Shown here piece by piece: positions 16,384 through 24,823 of a stretch of DNA of 64,000 nt; within the stretch, counting starts at the first letter, position 1; the number at the start of each line of letters is the position of its first letter. The DNA comes from Denitratimonas tolerans (GTDB lineage Bacteria; Pseudomonadota; Gammaproteobacteria; Xanthomonadales; Xanthomonadaceae). Below the pieces are notes generated by a model that was not told the DNA's origin, searched no databases, and worked only from the letters and a program-made list of their open reading frames with translations. The DNA is taken from NCBI RefSeq assembly GCF_037203605.1, contig NZ_JBBDHC010000005.1, positions 1-64,000 of the forward strand. The letters run 5' to 3'. The translations under genes and the position numbers were made by a program.

Positions 16384-16561
16384 CCTTGATTTGCACTGAT
16401 CCCAGCCCGTCCTTCCTGTGAAGGCAGGAGTCCAGTGTCTTTGCGTCCTGATGCTCCGCATCAAAGGCCAAGTCACTGGATTCCCGCAAAAATCATGTGG
16501 AAATGACGAACCAAGGCCGTTCTTCAACGAAGCATCGGCTGAGGATCAGGGCTGACCAGAT
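16384..16561 (-). repeat. MITE-like repeat element, copy 2 (inverted)
   Basis: Homologous to copy 1 when read on the minus strand: the conserved order is AGCCCTGATCCTCAGCCGAT, then GACTTGGC, then GCAAAGACACTGGA, then TCCTGCCTTC and AGGA-GACG-GCTG. It is more degenerate at the inner end, where the terminal repeat has decayed. The precise left boundary is uncertain by a few bases. Confidence 0.7.
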
Positions 16562-16828
16562 ACGATATTTGTCGCAATTCACTGAACCAATCATCAAGTC
16601 CGACGGTTCGTGCTGCGCGTTTGGTATCGATTGCGTCGTTCCATCCGCTCGAACGGACGAGCGTCGAGCCCGCTTGTCGGCCTCCGCTCTTTCCTCCGTT
16701 CTTTCTCCGGGTCGATTCCGCGGACTTCCGCGCCGCGCCGCGATCCACCGCGCCTCGCCTCGCGCAGCCGTTCCCGAGCCATCCCTGTCGGCCCTGTTGT
16801 CGGCAATCCATCAAAAGGAGAACCTGAC

Positions 16829-19108
16829 ATGATGCTCGCGACCGATCTTGACGGCACCTTTCTCGCCGGTCACCCCGAAAACCGCCAGCGACTGTACCAG
16901 CTGATCACGGCGCACCCCGATATCAAGTTGGTATTCGTCACCGGCCGTGGGCTGGAAGTGGTGATTCCGCTGCTCTCCGACCCGTCGGTCCCGACGCCCG
17001 ATTACATCGTCTGCGACGTCGGCGGCACCGTCGTCGACGGCCATACCTTGCAACCGATCCAGCCGCTGCAATCGCAGATCGACCAGCGCTGGCCCGGCGA
17101 GCGCGTCGTCGTCGACGCGGTGGCCTCCTTTTCCGGCATCGAGCGACAGGAAGTGCCACAGCAGCGCCGCTGCTCGTATTTCTGCGAACCGGGGGCGGTG
17201 ACGGCGGAACTGCGCGACATCGCGCGCTCGCTCGGCTGCGAGGTGCTCTACTCCGCCGGGCGCTACCTCGACATTCTGCCCAAAGGCGTCAACAAGGGCA
17301 GCACGCTCACGGCGTTGGTGCGCCTGCTCGGCGTCGACGACGACTCGGTGCTCGTCGCCGGCGACACCCTCAACGATCTTTCGATGTACGAGCAGGGCTT
17401 CGTCGGCGTATGCGTCGGCGAGTCCGAACGCGCGCTGCTCGACGCCACGGCCGACCGTGCCCGCGTCCTTCACGCGCGCCACGCTGGCTGCGGCGGCATT
17501 CTCGAAGCGGTCGGCCATTTCGGATTTCTCGGCACCGGCGGCGTCGAGGCCGAGCTCCGCGAGATGGAGACGGCGGGCCGCTCCGAGCTGGTGATGGTGT
17601 ATCACCGCCTGCCCTATGAGGAATCGATCCAGAACGGCCGCACCGTCCGCCGGCGCCCGGCCTCGCCGAACGGCATCATTCCGACCCTGCTGAGCTTTTT
17701 CGCGAACGGGCAACCCGGCGCGTGGGTCGCATGGTCGATCCACGATCCGAAGAGCGCGATCCCCTTCGAGACGCACACCAGCGTCGACCGGGACCGCTAT
17801 CCGAACCTCGTTGCCGCGCGCGTGGCGCTGACCAAGGACGACGTCGACGTCTTCTACAAGCGCTTCTCGAAAGAGGCGTTCTGGCCGACGCTGCACACTT
17901 TCTGGGAGCGCGCGCAGTTCCGCGAGGACGACTGGAACGTGTTCCTCGAGGTCAACCGGCGCTTCGCCGAGCGCGCGGCGGCCGAAGCGGCCGAGGGCGG
18001 AACCGTGTGGCTGCACGACTACAATCTGTGGATGGTCCCGGCGGTGTTGCGCGAGCTGCGCCCGGACGTGAAGATCGCGTTCTTCCACCACACGTACTTC
18101 CCGTCCGCGGATACCTTCAACGTCCTGCCGTGGCGACGCGAGATCGTCGGCAGCCTGCTGCAATGCGACTACATCGGTTTCCACATTCCTCGCCAGGCCG
18201 AGAACTTCGTCGATGTCGTCCGCGGCGTCGCCCCGCTGACGGTGCTCGAGCGCCGCAACTGCGCGCCGCGCTTCCTGACCTACGGCTGCGCGGTCGGGCT
18301 CGACGAGATGACCACGGCGATCGAGGTGCACGGCCGCCGCATCGGCCTCGGGGCGCATCCGGTCGGGCTCGACGTCGACCGCATTCGCACGATCCTCGCC
18401 GATCCACGAACCGTCGAGCGCACGACGCAGCTGCGCGGCGAACTCGAAGGCGTGCGCATGATCCTGTCGGTCGAACGGCTCGACTACACCAAGGGCACGC
18501 TGGAAAAGCTCCTCGCGTTCGAGCGCCTGCTCGACGAGCACCCCGAACTGCATCGCAAGGTGTCGCTGCTGACGGTGTGTGTGCCGGCGGCGGCCGAAAT
18601 GACCGTGTACGACGAGTTGCAGACGCAGATCGAGCAGATCGTCGGCCGCATCAACGGGCGCTTCTCGCGCGTCAACTGGGCGCCGGTGAAGTTCTTCTTC
18701 CGTGCGCTGCCGTTCGAGGAGGTCGTTTCCCTCTACACGATGGCGGACGTCATGTGGATCACGCCGCTGCGCGACGGCCTGAATCTCGTGGCAAAGGAAT
18801 ACGTCGCCGCGCAGGTGCTGTCGGGCGGCCGGGGCGTGCTCGTGCTGTCGGAGTTCGCCGGTGCGGCCGCGGAGCTTCACGGTGCCGTGCTGACCAATCC
18901 GCACGACACCGCCGATCTGACCGCACGCCTCTATCAGGCGATCGCAATGAACCCGGCCGAGGCGCAGTCGCGGCTGCGCGAACTCTTCGCCATCGTCGAG
19001 CACAACGACATCCGCATGTGGGGCGAGGCGTTCATCGACGCGGTCAGAAGCTCGCTCGCCGCCGACGAGGCGGCCGTAGTCAAGCAGAGCGAGGCGCTCG
19101 CGGCCTAG
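16829..19108 (+). CDS. ggpPS: Bifunctional glucosylglycerol-phosphate synthase/phosphatase (GgpPS type)
   Basis: 759 residues, two enzymes in one chain. The N-terminal ~250 residues are a HAD-superfamily IIB phosphatase: nucleophile motif ATDLDGTF (Asp6, Asp8) and the late motif GDTLNDLSMYEQGFVGVCVG. The C-terminal ~480 residues are a GT20 glycosyltransferase related to trehalose-6-phosphate synthase (WLHDYNLWMVP, FFHHTYFPS, ERLDYTKGTLEKLL, TPLRDGLNLVAKEY). Fusion in this order is the hallmark of GgpPS, described in Stenotrophomonas rhizophila, which joins ADP-glucose and glycerol-3-phosphate and then dephosphorylates the product to the osmoprotectant glucosylglycerol. A trehalose-type activity cannot be excluded from sequence alone. 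AGGAG lies 8 bases before ATG 16829. The gene stands alone after a pair of repeat elements, which suggests acquisition. Confidence 0.85.
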   Translation: MMLATDLDGTFLAGHPENRQRLYQLITAHPDIKLVFVTGRGLEVVIPLLSDPSVPTPDYIVCDVGGTVVDGHTLQPIQPLQSQIDQRWPGERVVVDAVASFSGIERQEVPQQRRCSYFCEPGAVTAELRDIARSLGCEVLYSAGRYLDILPKGVNKGSTLTALVRLLGVDDDSVLVAGDTLNDLSMYEQGFVGVCVGESERALLDATADRARVLHARHAGCGGILEAVGHFGFLGTGGVEAELREMETAGRSELVMVYHRLPYEESIQNGRTVRRRPASPNGIIPTLLSFFANGQPGAWVAWSIHDPKSAIPFETHTSVDRDRYPNLVAARVALTKDDVDVFYKRFSKEAFWPTLHTFWERAQFREDDWNVFLEVNRRFAERAAAEAAEGGTVWLHDYNLWMVPAVLRELRPDVKIAFFHHTYFPSADTFNVLPWRREIVGSLLQCDYIGFHIPRQAENFVDVVRGVAPLTVLERRNCAPRFLTYGCAVGLDEMTTAIEVHGRRIGLGAHPVGLDVDRIRTILADPRTVERTTQLRGELEGVRMILSVERLDYTKGTLEKLLAFERLLDEHPELHRKVSLLTVCVPAAAEMTVYDELQTQIEQIVGRINGRFSRVNWAPVKFFFRALPFEEVVSLYTMADVMWITPLRDGLNLVAKEYVAAQVLSGGRGVLVLSEFAGAAAELHGAVLTNPHDTADLTARLYQAIAMNPAEAQSRLRELFAIVEHNDIRMWGEAFIDAVRSSLAADEAAVVKQSEALAA

Positions 19109-19116
19109 CGCCTTCC

Positions 19117-19536
19117 TCAGCGCGCCAGGTCGCCGGAGGATTCCGGCTGGTAGGAGATCGTGGCGACGCGGATGCGCAGCGGGCGGCCGTCCGGGCCGGT
19201 CCAGTCGATGCTCTGGCCGACCGACAGGCCCAGCAGTGCCGCGCCGATCGGCGCGAACACCGAAACGCGGCCGGCGGCCGCGTCGGCGTCGGGCGGATAG
19301 ACCAGCGTCAGGTGGTGCTCCTTGCCGCTGATTTCTTCCACGCAGGTGACCCGGGAGTTCATCGAGACCACATCGGCAGGCATGTCTGCCGGCGCGACCA
19401 CGTTGGCACGCACCAGCTCGTCACCCAGGCGCTTGGCGATGTCCAGATCGCGGTACGCCGGTGATTCCAGCAGGCGCTCCAGCCGCACCAAGTCCAGGCT
19501 GCTGATGGTGAGGGAGGGTTGCGGTTCCGCGGGCAT
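19117..19536 (-). CDS. rnk: Nucleoside diphosphate kinase regulator (Rnk), GreA/B-like
   Basis: 139 residues. The N-terminal part is a short helical arm (SLDLVRLERLLES) and the C-terminal half is the FKBP-like GreA/GreB C-terminal domain (MNSRVTCVEEISGKEHHLTLVYP, split; then SVFAPIGAALLGLSVGQSIDW). Rnk proteins bind RNA polymerase and modulate Gre/DksA access; the E. coli protein was named for its effect on nucleoside diphosphate kinase. A CAGGAA ribosome binding site precedes the ATG. The gene is convergent with ggpPS, 8 bases apart, and downstream of oxyR on the same strand. Confidence 0.9.
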   Translation of the reverse strand: MPAEPQPSLTISSLDLVRLERLLESPAYRDLDIAKRLGDELVRANVVAPADMPADVVSMNSRVTCVEEISGKEHHLTLVYPPDADAAAGRVSVFAPIGAALLGLSVGQSIDWTGPDGRPLRIRVATISYQPESSGDLAR

Positions 19537-19569
19537 GGGTATTCCTGGCGCAAATCTTGCGTGAACGAA

Positions 19570-19593
19570 GAGGCGGCGCCGTTGCGCCGCCTC
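19570..19593 (-). terminator. Strong hairpin between oxyR and rnk
   Basis: Perfect 10-bp stem (GAGGCGGCGC / GCGCCGCCTC) with a 4-nt loop, 55 bases after the oxyR stop. The following minus-strand bases are only weakly T-rich, so termination efficiency is doubtful. Confidence 0.45.
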
Positions 19594-19648
19594 GCGAAAG
19601 TCGAAATGTGGTCCGATGGGTGCAGGCTAGCGCGGCTGGGGGCGGGAT

Positions 19649-20614
19649 TCAATCGCCGGCTTTCACGCGCGGCGCGCGCGGAGCCTGCCGGCGCGACATC
19701 GCCGGCGGCGGCGCGGAGTCGAGGAGGTCGCTCGGCAAGCCTGCGAACAGGTCGGCGAGCTTGTGCAGGAGCCCCTCGCGCGCGGTGCTGCGCCGCCAGA
19801 CCATGGCGATGCGGCGATGCGGCGGCGGGGCGCGAAACGGCACCAGGGCGATATCGGCCGACGGTGGCACCGGCGCGGTTACGGCGAGCTGCGGCAGCAG
19901 GGTGATGCCCACGCCGGCGGCTACCATCTGGCGCAGTGTCTCCAGGCTGGTCGCGCGGAATCCCGATTTTTCGTCGGCCCCGGACAGGCGGCACACATCC
20001 AGCGCCTGGTCGCGCAGGCAGTGGCCGTCCTCCAGCAGCAGCAGGCTTTCTTCGCGCAGGTCGTCAAGCACGATGGAGCGGTGTTCCGCGAGCCGATGTC
20101 CGTGCGGCACGGCAAGCAGGAAAGGCTCCTCGAACAGGAAGCGGGTTGCGAGCTGGTCGTCGTGCACCGGCAGGGCGAGGATGGCCGCGTCCAGGCGTCC
20201 TTCGCGCAGCTGGCGTAGGAGGACCTCGGTCTTTTCCTCCACCAGCAGCAGCTCCAGCCGCGGGAACCGCTCGCGCACCCGCGGGACGACGTGCGGCAAC
20301 AGGTAGGGACCAAGGGTCGGGAAGATGCCGAGGCGGACCGTACCGGCATCCGGATCCTGGGAACGCTGCGCGATCTGGTGCAGTTCGTCCACGTCGGCCA
20401 GGATGCGCCGCGCGCGCTCGGCAATCTCGCGCCCGACCGGCGTCAGCATCACCCGGCGTGGCGCGCGTTCCACCAGGCTGACGCCCAGCTTGTCCTCGAG
20501 CTTGCGGATCTGGGTGGAGAGCGTGGGCTGGCTGACGAAGCTCGCCTCCGCGGCGCGGCCGAAATGACGGTGTTCGGCCAGGGCAACGAGGTAGCGCAGG
20601 TCGCGGAGGTTCAT
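19649..20614 (-). CDS. oxyR: Peroxide-sensing LysR-type activator OxyR
   Basis: 321 residues. The N-terminal LysR helix-turn-helix (residues 1-60) contains AAEASFVSQPTLSTQIRKLE. The two redox cysteines fall at Cys199 and Cys208 in GHCLRDQALDVC, exactly the positions of the disulfide pair in E. coli OxyR, so I call OxyR rather than a generic LysR regulator. It would sense hydrogen peroxide and activate antioxidant genes; none of the usual targets (katG, ahpCF) is adjacent. It is preceded by the NlpC/P60 gene with a 73-base gap. Confidence 0.93.
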   Translation of the reverse strand: MNLRDLRYLVALAEHRHFGRAAEASFVSQPTLSTQIRKLEDKLGVSLVERAPRRVMLTPVGREIAERARRILADVDELHQIAQRSQDPDAGTVRLGIFPTLGPYLLPHVVPRVRERFPRLELLLVEEKTEVLLRQLREGRLDAAILALPVHDDQLATRFLFEEPFLLAVPHGHRLAEHRSIVLDDLREESLLLLEDGHCLRDQALDVCRLSGADEKSGFRATSLETLRQMVAAGVGITLLPQLAVTAPVPPSADIALVPFRAPPPHRRIAMVWRRSTAREGLLHKLADLFAGLPSDLLDSAPPPAMSRRQAPRAPRVKAGD

Positions 20615-20687
20615 GCGGGCGGTCCGTGGGATGCCGGCAATCTACCATCGCGGCCGAGCGCGGTTCGCGCGCTGCGGCATCAGCGCC

Positions 20688-21176
20688 TCACTGCAGGATC
20701 CGCCGCGCCTGCAGGTAGTTCTCGCGCCAGTACGGCCCGTCGAGTGCGTCCATGCGCACCGTGCCGCCGCTGCTTGGTGCATGCACGAAGCGTCCTTCGC
20801 CCACGTAGATGCCCACGTGGCTGGCGCGTCGCTTGCCGAAAAAGACGAGGTCGCCCGGGCGAAGCCGCTTGCGCTCCACCCGCGACGCCGCGTGTTCGGA
20901 CAGGCCCTGCGTCGTGCGCGGCAGGCCCAGCCCCGCCGCTTCCCGGTACACATAGCCGACCAGGCCGCTGCAGTCGAAGCCGCCCTCGGGCGTGTTGCCG
21001 CCGTGGCGGTAGGGCGTGCCGACCAGGCCGATGGCGCGGAAAAGCACGTCGTTGGCGACGGTCTGGTTCGCCGTGGCCGGACCTGAGCGCGTCGCGCCGC
21101 CGCCGCAGCCGCCCAGGGCCAGCGTCAGGGTCACCAGCAGGATTGCGAGGGCAGGGCGGGAGCATGCGCGGGCCAT
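20688..21176 (-). CDS. NlpC/P60 (C40) cell-wall peptidase, lipoprotein
   Basis: 162 residues. The N-terminal hydrophobic segment ends in the lipobox LGGC (Cys24), so the protein should be a membrane-anchored lipoprotein. The NlpC/P60 fold follows with catalytic Cys69 in FDCSGLV, His120 in SHVGIYVG and His132 in RFVHAP. Family members cut the D-Glu/meso-DAP bond of peptidoglycan stem peptides; E. coli relatives are NlpC and MepS. The frame is open upstream; ATG 21176 is chosen because it gives the lipoprotein signal, although its ribosome binding site is weak. Confidence 0.88.
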   Translation of the reverse strand: MARACSRPALAILLVTLTLALGGCGGGATRSGPATANQTVANDVLFRAIGLVGTPYRHGGNTPEGGFDCSGLVGYVYREAAGLGLPRTTQGLSEHAASRVERKRLRPGDLVFFGKRRASHVGIYVGEGRFVHAPSSGGTVRMDALDGPYWRENYLQARRILQ

Positions 21177-21293
21177 GGCGACACCGTGGGCAGTGTGGCC
21201 GGACTTGTCAATTGTCGCCTCGTGCGTCGCCCCGGCGTGCCTTGGTGCCTGCGAGCCGCTATGCTGCGCGCCCCATTTTCCGGTTTCAGATCC

Positions 21294-21773
21294 ATGAATA
21301 TCGAGAAGAACAAGGTCGTCACCTTCCACTACACCGTTTTCGACGCGGACGGCAGCCAGGTGGAAACCTCTCAGGGACGCGATCCGCTGGTGATCCTGTT
21401 CGGCGCAGGCAACATCATCCCCGGCCTGGAGCGCGCGCTGGAAGGCAAGACCGCCGGTGATCGCGTGGATGTCACCGTGGCTCCGTCCGACGCCTACGGC
21501 GAGCGTGACGAAGGCATGATCCAGCGCGTGCCCAAGAAGCGCTTTGGCGAGGCGAAGCTCGTCCCCGGCCAGACCCTGATGGTGCAGACCCAGCAGGGGC
21601 CGCGCATGCTCACCGTGGTGAAGGTCGGGATGTCGGTGGTGGACGTGGACCTCAACCACCCGATGGCGGGCAAGACCCTGCGCTTCGAGGCGGAAATCAG
21701 CGGCGTGCGCGATGCCAATGAGGAAGAAATCGCCCACGGCCACGCCCACGGTCCGGACGGCCACGCCCACTGA
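21294..21773 (+). CDS. slyD: FKBP-type peptidyl-prolyl isomerase, SlyD-like
   Basis: 159 residues. The FKBP domain has an inserted flap as in SlyD (residues ~70-120: DAYGERDEGMIQRVPKKRF), and the C-terminus is a His-rich tail (HGHAHGPDGHAH) able to bind nickel or zinc. It should be a cytoplasmic proline isomerase/chaperone and may supply metal to metalloenzymes. An in-frame ATG 33 bases upstream exists, but ATG 21294 gives the normal SlyD N-terminus. It is divergent from the NlpC/P60 gene. Confidence 0.92.
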   Translation: MNIEKNKVVTFHYTVFDADGSQVETSQGRDPLVILFGAGNIIPGLERALEGKTAGDRVDVTVAPSDAYGERDEGMIQRVPKKRFGEAKLVPGQTLMVQTQQGPRMLTVVKVGMSVVDVDLNHPMAGKTLRFEAEISGVRDANEEEIAHGHAHGPDGHAH

Positions 21774-21792
21774 TTCCGTCGCGCACGGGGAA

Positions 21793-21821
21793 TGACGCCT
21801 GGCACGGTACGCCAGGCGTCA
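21793..21821. terminator. Perfect 11-bp hairpin after slyD
   Basis: TGACGCCTGGC (21793-21803) pairs perfectly with 21811-21821 around a 7-nt loop, 20 bases after the slyD stop codon. There is no T-run, so it may be a weak terminator or an operator ahead of the following peptidase gene. Confidence 0.45.
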
Positions 21822-21863
21822 CGCTGCGCTAGGCTTTACGGGCCAACACAGTCCGGAGCCATC

Positions 21864-24320
21864 ATGCAAGCGACGTTGCGCGTTCTCCCCGTCCTGCTCC
21901 TCGCGCTGGCCGCCGCCGCAGCGCAGGCCCAGTACCAGCAGCCGCCCGAACCGCTGCTGGGCGTGATGCGCGCGCCGTTGCCGCCGGTGCCGCAGCTCGA
22001 TCCCACCGGCACCACCCTGATGATCGTGCAGCAGGGGCAGTACCCCTCGATCGCGCGCGTGGCCGAGCCGTATCTCAAGCTGGCCGGCGTGCGCGTGGAG
22101 CCGCGCATCCACGCCCGCCACGACATGGTCAGCGGCTACGGCATCCGTACCTGCCTGGAAGGGTTTTCCCTGGTGGACGTGGCCACGGGCCGGGAAACCC
22201 CGGTGGCCCTGCCGCCCAATGCCTGCCCTGACTGGCCGCTCTGGTCGCCCGACGGGCGGCGTTTCGCCTTCGTCAACACCACGGATGCGGGCGTCGAACT
22301 CTGGCTGGGCAAGGTCGAGGACGGCTCCATCCGGCGCGTGGACGGCGTGCGCATCAACCCGATCCTGGAAAACGAGCTGCAGTGGCTGGGCGCGCGCGAT
22401 GCGCTGCTGGTGAAGACCGTGCCCGAAAACGCCGGGCCGGCACCGCAGAAGGCCGCCGTGCCGCCCGGCCCCGAGATCAAGGACGCGACCGAGGGCGGTG
22501 GCGAAAGCAGCACCTACGAGGCCCGCGATACCCTTTCGAGCCCCGAGGACGAAACCCTGTTCGACTACTACGCCAGCGCGCAGCTGGCCGTGGTCGATGC
22601 GCGCAGCGGTGCGGTGCAGCGTGTGGGCGAACCGGCCGTGCTGGGCGAGGTGCGCGCGGCACCGGACGGTCGGCACGTACTGGTCGACGTGCTCACGCGG
22701 CCTTATTCCTACGTCGTGACCTGGCAGCGCTTCGCGCACGAGGTGACCGTGCTGGACCTGGATGCCGGTACCAGCCGCACTCTCGCCACGCTGCCCGCCG
22801 CCGAAAGCGTACCGGTGCGCGGCGTGCCGACCGGACCGCGCGGTTTCGAATGGCGCGCCAATGCGCCCGCCACCCTGGTGTATGCCGAGGCGCTCGACGG
22901 CGGCGACTGGAAAAACACCGTGCCCGAGCGCGATCGGGTGCTGATGTGGGCCGCGCCCTTCACCGCTAAACCGGTGGAAATCGCCCGCACCGCGCAGCGC
23001 TACGCCGGCCAGTACTGGTTCGAGCGCGACTCGAAGGCCCTTCTCGTCCAGTACGACGCCAACCGGCGCTGGTTAACGATTTCGCTGATGGACGTCGACA
23101 AGCCGCGCAGCGCCGCCCGCGTGCTCTGGGATCTCTCGATGGACGAACGCTACGCCCATCCGGGCAATCCGCAGAGCCGCACCCTGGCCAACGGAGCCAG
23201 CGTGCTGCGAGAGCAGGACGGGGCGATTTTCCTGGCCGGATCGGGGGCCTCGCCGCAGGGCGATCGCCCCTTTCTGGACCGCTATGACCTCGGCAGCGGC
23301 AAGACCGAGCGGCTGTTCCGCAGCGCGCCGGATGCCTACGAGCGCCTGCTCGGGTTCGCCCCGGAACCGGGTGGCCTGCTGACCTGGCACGAGTCACCGA
23401 TCGATCCGCCCAACGCGTTCCGCCGCAGGCTCGGTGCCGCGCTGGCCGATGCCGCCGCCGGCGAAGCCGCGTTCGCGTCTTCGGCCGAAGCCATCACGCG
23501 TTTCCCCGATCCGACCCCGGAAGTGCGCAAGATCAAGAAGCGCCTGGTCACCTACACCCGCAAGGACGGCGTGCCGCTTTCCTTCACCCTCTACACCCCG
23601 CCCGGCTACGTCGAGGGTACGCGCGTACCGGCCATCCTCTACGCCTATCCGATGGATTTCGCCGATCCCTCGCAGGCCGGACAGGTGCGCGGTTCCGAAC
23701 AGACCTTCACCCGCCTGTCGAGCTATCGCCTGCTGCTGCTGGCCGGCTACGCCATCGTCGACAGCGCCGCCTTCCCGATCGTGGGCGATCCGAAGAACGC
23801 CTACGACACCTATCTCGAACAGCTCGTCGCCAATGCCGAGGCCGCCGTTGCCAAGGCCGTGGAACTGGGCGTGGTCGATCCCGAGCGCATTGGCGTGACC
23901 GGCCACAGCCACGGCGCGCTGATGGCGGCGAACTTGCTGGCGCACACCGATCTCTTTCGCGCCGGCGTGGCCTCGAGCGGTGGCTACAACAAGACCCTGA
24001 CCCCGTTCGGGTTCCAGAACGAGCGGCGTTCGTTCTGGGCCGCGCCCAAGGCCTACGACGAGGCTTCGAGCTTCTTCCACGCCGACAAGATCAACGAGCC
24101 GATCCTGATCGTGCACGGCATCGATGACGCCAACCCCGGCACCGAACCCACCCAGTCGCCGCGCCTGTTCCAGGCCGTGCGCGGTCTGGGCGGCACCGCG
24201 CGCCTGGTGATGCTGCCGTTCGAGCCGCACTGGTACGCCGCGCGCGAATCCAACGAGCACTTCGTGGCGGAAATGCTTATCTGGTTCGATCGTTACGTGA
24301 AGAACGCCGCGCCGAGGTAG
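21864..24320 (+). CDS. S9 family peptidase, glutamyl-endopeptidase-like (S9D)
   Basis: 818 residues. Signal peptide to about residue 24 (ALAAAAAQAQ), a long beta-propeller region (about 30-580) and an alpha/beta-hydrolase domain with Ser682 in GHSHGALMAANLLAHT, Asp755 in HGIDDANPG and His789 in FEPHWY. The sequence SGGYNKTLTPFGFQNE after the nucleophile is characteristic of the S9D glutamyl endopeptidase branch known from plant chloroplasts and many bacteria, which cleaves after Glu. GGAG lies 5 bases before ATG 21864; an upstream in-frame ATG at 21792 would begin inside a hairpin and disrupt the signal peptide. It is unrelated in operon terms to the S9 gene at 1.4 kb. Confidence 0.9.
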   Translation: MQATLRVLPVLLLALAAAAAQAQYQQPPEPLLGVMRAPLPPVPQLDPTGTTLMIVQQGQYPSIARVAEPYLKLAGVRVEPRIHARHDMVSGYGIRTCLEGFSLVDVATGRETPVALPPNACPDWPLWSPDGRRFAFVNTTDAGVELWLGKVEDGSIRRVDGVRINPILENELQWLGARDALLVKTVPENAGPAPQKAAVPPGPEIKDATEGGGESSTYEARDTLSSPEDETLFDYYASAQLAVVDARSGAVQRVGEPAVLGEVRAAPDGRHVLVDVLTRPYSYVVTWQRFAHEVTVLDLDAGTSRTLATLPAAESVPVRGVPTGPRGFEWRANAPATLVYAEALDGGDWKNTVPERDRVLMWAAPFTAKPVEIARTAQRYAGQYWFERDSKALLVQYDANRRWLTISLMDVDKPRSAARVLWDLSMDERYAHPGNPQSRTLANGASVLREQDGAIFLAGSGASPQGDRPFLDRYDLGSGKTERLFRSAPDAYERLLGFAPEPGGLLTWHESPIDPPNAFRRRLGAALADAAAGEAAFASSAEAITRFPDPTPEVRKIKKRLVTYTRKDGVPLSFTLYTPPGYVEGTRVPAILYAYPMDFADPSQAGQVRGSEQTFTRLSSYRLLLLAGYAIVDSAAFPIVGDPKNAYDTYLEQLVANAEAAVAKAVELGVVDPERIGVTGHSHGALMAANLLAHTDLFRAGVASSGGYNKTLTPFGFQNERRSFWAAPKAYDEASSFFHADKINEPILIVHGIDDANPGTEPTQSPRLFQAVRGLGGTARLVMLPFEPHWYAARESNEHFVAEMLIWFDRYVKNAAPR

Positions 24321-24823
24321 GTCATGGATACACCTCCCCTCTGACGTTGCGGGGACGTGCCGTAGGTCGGGGCTACGTCCCCGACGGGATGTTCGATGCC
24401 ACGCCGCGTCGGCCACGTAGGGCCGACCTACGGGAAACGATGCGCCACGCGCGACGACGCGCACGGCAACGGCGGCGCGTAGTGCCGTAGGTCGGGGCTA
24501 CGTCCCCGACGGGATGTTCGATACCACGCCGCGTCGGCCGCGTAGGGCCGACCTACGGGAAACGATGCGCCACGCGCGACGACGCGCACGGCAACGGCGG
24601 CGCGTAGTGCCATAGGTCGGGGCTACGTCCCCGACGGGATGTTCGATGCCACGCCGCGTCGGCCGCGTAGGGCCGACCTACGGGAAACGATGCGCCACGC
24701 GCGACGACGCGCACGGCAACGGCGGCGCGTAGTGCCGTAGGTCGGGGCTACGTCCCCGACGGGATGTTCGATGCCACGCCGCGTCGACCGTGTAGAGCCT
24801 GCCCAGGACTTGATCCGGGAGAC
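24321..24823. other. 503-bp gene-free region between convergent genes
   Basis: Filled almost wholly by the 125-bp tandem repeat array and its degenerate end. Translated frames through it only repeat the array and are not genes. Confidence 0.8.
24361..24789. repeat. Tandem array of a 125-bp unit, 3.4 copies
   Basis: Units start at 24361, 24486, 24611 and 24736 (exact 125-base spacing) and are almost identical, differing by single bases (for example CGTAGG versus CATAGG). The fourth copy breaks off near 24789. Each complete unit contains an inverted repeat, CGTAGGTCGG with CCGACCTACG 52 bases later (24361-24370 with 24423-24432), so each could fold as a REP-like cruciform. The array lies between the convergent S9D peptidase and DUF502 genes. 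Confidence 0.95.

Larger units (their letters stand above)
15882..16828. other. 947-bp gene-free region with inverted repeat elements
   Basis: It contains two homologous ~180-bp elements in opposite orientation (annotated separately) with a ~300-bp spacer, and then ~270 bases up to the ggpPS start. The base composition is visibly more A+T-rich than the flanks. Small open frames exist but none looks like a gene. Confidence 0.7.

Noticed and set aside
16256..16489. 77-residue minus-strand frame in the repeat region
   Set aside because: It runs partly through repeat copy 2 and has no ribosome binding site or similarity that I can recognise.
16811..19003. Minus-strand open frame of 730 codons opposite ggpPS
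   Set aside because: No recognisable domain and exact antisense of a well-supported enzyme gene.
16829..19108. Plain otsA (trehalose-6-phosphate synthase) call
   Set aside because: The N-terminal HAD phosphatase fused ahead of the GT20 domain fits GgpPS better; OtsA is a single-domain protein of about 470 residues.
24361..24789. CRISPR array
   Set aside because: Units are 125 bp long and the sequence between short palindromes is the same in every copy, so there are no variable spacers.
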